Both the position numbers and the translations under genes were made by a program. 64,000 nucleotides of DNA. It comes from Hyperoplus lanceolatus (lineage: Eukaryota; Chordata; Actinopteri; Uranoscopiformes; Ammodytidae). Under the pieces are notes generated by a model that had not been told where the DNA came from, did no database searches, and saw only the letters and a list, made by a program, of their open reading frames with translations. How positions within the stretch are numbered: the first letter of the stretch is position 1; the number at the start of each line of letters is the position of its first letter. Of the stretch, positions 59,981 to 64,000 are shown in pieces. The stretch covers positions 32,889,501 through 32,953,500 of the forward strand of contig CM049407.1 in the NCBI GenBank assembly GCA_026929865.2, given 5' to 3'.

Positions 59981-61272
59981 GGCCCTGTTTCCACCAGGGA
60001 TTATGATGTGATTTTGGTCATCTGATCACAAGTGACCAGCTCTCAGTCTGTGTGTTCACACTTGTCTTTTCACATGTGACTTCTTTGTCTACTTGTGATC
60101 GGATGCCATTTACCCGCTCTGTATGTAAATCAACACGTACATAATTTCCGTTTGCATTGGTGTTTTTAACTGGTGGGGTTCAAACAAGTAAACATACAGG
60201 GCTTATTAAAAACTATAATATCTTGTGTTCCTTTATTCGGATATATGGAAGAAAAAAGATAAAAGATGACAGGAAAAAGTTTCAAAGTTCTCAGTTGTTG
60301 TTTAATGAAGTGAGATCACAGGACAGGTGATGCAGGCAGTTTTTGACAGGACAAAAAAAGTGAGTTCTCTGTCTACAGCAGAGTCTCTTAACATATCTTG
60401 AAAATGTCTATTGATTAGTTGATCTCGTTGTCATGCGTTTTCTTGACCAATCTCTTCCTGACGTCTTCTTCCTGAACTATGCCGAAAAAAGAATTGTGCT
60501 CCTAGCCTTGGATATTACTTCTTATCTATGATAGTTGAGATGAGTCAGGTCTGAACCATTCTCCAAACATTCTTCTAAGGCACGAGCCTTCCCTCCCTCT
60601 CCACTCCCTGCTCTGTACTGAAATGAGAACATTTAGATCACATTATAATTGTATGATTGTTAGTTGATTATATAAGAGTAAATGCAAATTAATGATGGGG
60701 GCTATAACATCATATGATATTTAAAAATTAAAATCCTAACAGGCTGTGCAGTGCCACAGTTTTAATCGCATTTGCTATTAAAATGCATTACGTGCAAAGA
60801 TAATTACAAGTCTAGGTTGACGAGGTAGGCTACTGTCTCATTTAGACAAGGAGGAGCGATGCACAACACTGCTTAGAGGGCTCTACATCTACATTAACAC
60901 TCGCCAAATGCAGGTAAATATCATAGATAGAGGACAGAAAGCTTGTCATTTGCAATACTGGCGGATGCAACTAACGTTCATGAGGCTTCTATAAAAGCTG
61001 TATGAACGCCAGTGTTGCATTTTCAACGTATTTCCGTTCATGTAGGGGGCGGCAGTTGAGTAGGAGGTCCCATGTGGACAAAAGTCACATTGCTCGTTCC
61101 ACTACCATCTGAATGTGGACACTTCGGGCACAAGCGTCGTAAACCACCTCCGAATGTGGTTTTTGTGATCCGATCTCATTGCGTCTTGAGAGTGTTTCCA
61201 CTTGTAGTTAGAGCTGTATTCATGTGATCAGATCACAAAAACCACATGTTAAAGACAAGTGGAAACGGGGTC
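59981..61272. mobile_element. TAA-flanked TIR element (PIF/Harbinger-like), 1.29 kb
   Basis: Left GGCCCTGTTTCCACC and reversed right GACCCCGTTTCCACTTG are inverted repeats. Subterminal TGTGATTTTGGTCATCTGAT and its partner TGTGGTTTTTGTGATCTGAT also pair. TAA stands at 59,978-59,980 and 61,273-61,275. No transposase. The dispersed A/B repeat sits inside. Confidence 0.78.
60196..60735 (-). repeat. Dispersed repeat with blocks B and A joined
   Basis: 60,196-60,475 matches 15,858-15,546 in reverse and 60,505-60,735 matches 11,128-10,900 in reverse, with about 30 bp between. This copy shows the undivided arrangement of the element split at 11.1-15.5 kb. Confidence 0.8.
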
Positions 61273-61275
61273 TAA

Positions 61276-61909
61276 TTGTACTCTGCAGAGGTAGAATGTG
61301 ACAAGAGGTCCTTCAGTGACAGCTGCCCCTTATTTTGGCTGATTTTATTACAATTTAATGGATTGTCTGATGGTGTCCCACCACTTTGAAACCATATGTT
61401 GAGGAAAAACAGTTTTTATTGATATGAGAGATTATTTTGTGTTGCTTTTGATGAAAAAAGCTCTTTTTAATTATTAAAGTAAATTTTTAATAGGTTTTAT
61501 TGCATATGAAAGATTGAAACCCTCTCTGTGGACACACTGTTTTGGACGTTGTGAGAAGATAAGTTTCATATATTTGACATAATAATGATCAAATAAAATT
61601 TTAGAGTGTAGACCCCTTCGTCTGCAGCTCCGCATGGACACTTCTTTACCCAGAAAACCCACCAGAATTGTTCGGAGGCTATTTTTACACGCGCGAAAAA
61701 CGCTTTATCTACAGACTCTTTTCATAAATATCAGATGCTATTTTATTAATTAAAAATAAACAGTTATGTTATTTATGTACTACTGCCTTGCTTTGCTGCT
61801 CTCATTTGCTCCGTTTTGTTAAGGGTGGAAAAGGATGCTAACGTTTGCTCTGCTGACAGACATTGTATGTAGATCTCAATAAATGTAACACAGTTGTCTG
61901 AGTTCACAT
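61276..61909. other. No gene recognised
   Basis: AT-rich DNA with a 62-codon minus frame (61,474-61,662) lacking motifs. Confidence 0.4.
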
Positions 61910-61917
61910 ACCAGGAG

Positions 61918-62871
61918 TTGGGCTGGCCCGAATTATTCGAATATCCGAGGATTCGTTTGTTAAATTAGTATTCGGAGCTCAATTCAGTATTCGGGATATT
62001 CGTTTTTCTTTTCTTTTTTTAACATTCTTTTAAATTTTTTTTTTGCAAAAGTACCTCAAACTGCAACATATTTAGTCAGAAAATAATAATTATATACACA
62101 AGTTATACAACAATTGTAAAATACACATTAGACGTTCATTTAATATATGATCAAATTATTTTAACTTTGACCTAGTTTGCCGCTGTCCTTTCAGAGCGCA
62201 ACCGGTGATATCAGCTGTAGGCTACGTGATGTTACCGGAGCGAGGCAAACTAAAAGCGGCACCAAGCGCAGTAGGGAGAGAGAGATGGAGGAAGAATAGA
62301 GTATGTGTTCCTCTTAACGCTGTACCACAACATTAGCTCAATTTTGGAAGGAAAAGTAGCCTAATGCTTGGTTTAATGCTAACGTTAGCTTACCTTAGCT
62401 GTTTGTTTACGTTCCTAATGCAGCGCTGCTATCGCCCATCATCAACAGTGACTTGCTTGCTTCATGGGAATACGCGGTCAATAATGGATATATTATGGAC
62501 ACAAAAGACTATCAATATTGGATCTTTGTATGGATTTATAAATCCCCGAAAAGATGCATGTTCCGGGATTAATTGAAAAACTCCTGTAAGGGTTTCGGTG
62601 ACAGAGAGGACAGCTGATTTGGAACGGAACAACAGCTGTTTTTCCACGGGGAAAAAGTAAGGAACTCCGACTTTATTACTGTTCGAAAGTTATTAAAGCA
62701 TCAACAAAGCAGCTTGCTGTTTTTCGGCTCACACACTCGGTTTCAGTGAGTACTTTGGGATTATTAATGTTTGTTTTGATGGTGTGTTTTTTTAGAACGA
62801 GTACTCGAATACTCGCTCGGAAAATCCAGCGAATATTCGAAGCCTGTAAAATGGTATTCGGGCCAGCCCTA
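61918..62871. mobile_element. hAT-type non-autonomous element, 954 bp
   Basis: Left TTGGGCTGGCCCGAAT and reversed right TAGGGCTGGCCCGAATACCA are inverted repeats. ACCAGGAG (61,910-61,917) and ACCAGGAC (62,872-62,879) are an 8-bp duplication with one mismatch. TATTCGAATA-like words recur near both ends. Interior frames are short and unrecognised. Confidence 0.82.
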
Positions 62872-62989
62872 ACCAGGACTGTTAAAAAAAGAAAAAAATA
62901 TATTTATAAAATACTGCTGTTGCACAAAAAAAGGCACTGGCGGAAAACACTGGGTGTGTGAATGATATTTAACAAAGATCTATAGTTTC

Positions 62990-63066
62990 AGCAGCGCTAA
63001 CATTGGAGAGGGGCCCCCTAATCATATTTCGCTTAGGGCCCCATGAAGGCTTGGGCCGGCTCTGCC
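62990..63066. other. Possible end of another hAT-like element
   Basis: GGGGCCCCCTAATCAT through GCTTGGGCCGGCTCTG resembles the GGGCCGGCYCTG termini of fish hAT elements, from memory. No partner end was found. Confidence 0.3.
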
Positions 63067-63210
63067 TGATATATCTGAAAATAGTGACCTTTTAATTTGC
63101 CTCCAAAACATAATGTCATTACATTATGGTAATGAGATATGCAGATGGTTGTTCTGGGTACAACACATATCAAATTAAGTCATTCCTACTGTTTTTATCC
63201 ACTTTTAACT

Positions 63211-63308
63211 TTAATATTTGGTATGTCCGCCTTTTGCAGCAATCACAGCAGCACATCTCTCTGGCATAAAGTCAATATGTTTCCTGAGAACTTCAACACT
63301 AATGTTAT
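63211..63308 (-). pseudogene. C-terminal tail of a Tc1-type transposase
   Basis: The minus strand reads VEVLRKHIDFMPERCAAVIA then AKGGHTKY and a stop, the usual C-terminus of Tc1-family transposases. About 32 codons remain. The reading frame is cut at 63,309, where the duplicated hAT end begins. Confidence 0.72.
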
Positions 63309-63312
63309 CAAA

Positions 63313-63525
63313 CGAGTACTCGAATACTCGCTCGGAAAATCCAACGAATATTCGAAGCCTGTAAAATGGTATTCGGGCCAGCCATAACCAGGAGGCAGTG
63401 TAAACTGCCTTAAAGTAGACTCAAAACAGTCTGTCCTAAGCCAAATAGGTGAGATTTTGAATTGACATGACTGTTAAAAAAAAAAGAAAAAAATATATTT
63501 ATAAAATTGCACAAAAAAATAAGGT
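63313..63525 (+). repeat. Duplicate of the hAT right end plus flank
   Basis: 63,313-63,386 repeats 62,798-62,871 (ACGAGTACTCGAATACTCGC through GGGCCAGCC) with one or two changes. Its flank starts ACCAGGAGGCAGTG. Later CTGTTAAAAAAAAAAGAAAA and ATATATTTATAAAAT repeat 62,878-62,915. The first copy lacks about 80 bp present here. Confidence 0.85.
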
Positions 63526-63593
63526 AAAAAATAAATGTGTCCTTTTCTTTCTGTCAGTTCATTTGAACAGTCTGCTGTTCATCTCTGTTGCAG

Positions 63594-63721
63594 TTGATGT
63601 TTGACTCTCTGTCCACGATGATGTCACATGGATTCAAGAGCAGTAAGCAGGACTTCACCTTCGGACCATGGAAAGTGACTGCTGCCAAAAACCACATCAT
63701 GAAATCCAAGGAAATTGAACG
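63594..63721 (+). CDS. tiprl: tiprl (TIP41-like) first coding exon, partial gene
   Basis: From ATG at 63,618 the exon reads [20 protein letters not shown] then [15 protein letters not shown]. It lines up with the vertebrate TIPRL N-terminus (MMIHGFQSSHRDFCFGPWKL... as I remember it). TIPRL is a cytosolic protein that binds the catalytic subunits of PP2A, PP4 and PP6 and acts in the TOR-linked phosphatase network. A donor GTGAGA follows at 63,722. A good acceptor TCTCTGTTGCAG ends at 63,593, so a 5'UTR exon probably lies upstream. The eight codons before the second Met (LMFDSLST) are also open, so a start at ATG 63,597 would add seven residues. I prefer 63,618 by family length. The rest lies beyond the window. 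Host-like codon use; no damage seen. Confidence 0.85.
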
Positions 63722-63829
63722 GTGAGATCTTCCTTCCTGCATTTCTTAGCAGGTTTTCATTGGTCTTTTAGCTATTACTGGTCTTGTGTCAAATTTTATT
63801 TCCTTTTCAAATTATATATACGTATATAT

Positions 63830-64000
63830 ATATATAAGGGTAAGTAGGCACACTTTTTACTCTAGTGAGAATTGCTCATCACCAAAACATCTTTCAATCG
63901 TCATTCCTACATTAAATTGAAGTTTAAGGTGTTGGCTTGAAATGTGTACCCCTCACTTTTTCTATCTTATTGTAATAAAGAAGAAATTAATCATCAAAGA
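63830..64000 (+). repeat. Dispersed repeat family, copy 3, in tiprl intron
   Basis: Matches 47,468-47,290 in reverse and 30,535-30,665: GAGAATTGCTCA, GTCATTCCTACATTAAAT and GAAATGTGTACCCCTCACTT. It continues past the window edge. A TATATATACGTATATATATA run precedes it at 63,813-63,835. Confidence 0.82.

Noticed and set aside
63554-63742. 62-codon minus-strand frame
   Set aside because: Shadow of the tiprl exon on the opposite strand.

Overview
The window reads as intergenic or intronic DNA from a teleost fish. The evidence is the mix of mobile elements (Rex3/RTE, L2-like, I/Nimb-like and L1-like LINEs, a Tc1-type transposon, hAT and TTAA-type miniature elements, tRNA-derived SINEs), long GT and CT microsatellites, and one recognisable host exon. 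That exon is the start of tiprl (TIP41-like regulator of PP2A-type phosphatases), at 63,594-63,721 on the + strand, with the rest of the gene beyond the window. No other host gene could be supported.

Layout. 1-4,326 is a tandem satellite with a 197-bp unit and a local 4-unit (788-bp) higher-order repeat. It joins a minus-strand I/Nimb-like LINE (4,327-7,856) that keeps ORF1, endonuclease and most of the reverse transcriptase but lacks its 3' part. Two Rex3 copies follow, a 5'-truncated one on + (8,086-9,941) and a nearly full-length one on - (18,512-21,645). Between them lie L2-like 3' ends, a 1.6-kb long inverted repeat, a short TIR element, and a dispersed repeat split by a 4.4-kb insertion. 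21.6-35 kb holds miniature transposons, a decayed ~1.03-kb tandem duplication (26.1-29.4 kb) and much sequence with nothing recognisable.

35.1-38.3 kb is a 2.76-kb TIR element inside the end of another miniature element. 39.0-42.4 kb is an AT-rich tract whose CpG is not depleted, with no recognisable homology; it is the most puzzling piece. It precedes a heavily decayed L1-like LINE ending in poly(A) at 46,492. 46.6-51.5 kb is a cluster of TTAA-flanked miniature elements, one of which contains a hAT that contains another miniature element, then a SINE with a target duplication. 53.25-58.55 kb is a Tc1-type element with DD37E spacing that carries two hAT insertions and a TTAA element, three with exact target duplications, so the order of insertion can be read. 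The last 6 kb holds a SINE-LINE junction, a TAA-flanked element with a nested repeat, a hAT element with a duplicated end, and tiprl.

Nearly all coding potential is transposon-derived and broken. All boundaries were read by eye; family names rest on remembered motifs, not on a database search.
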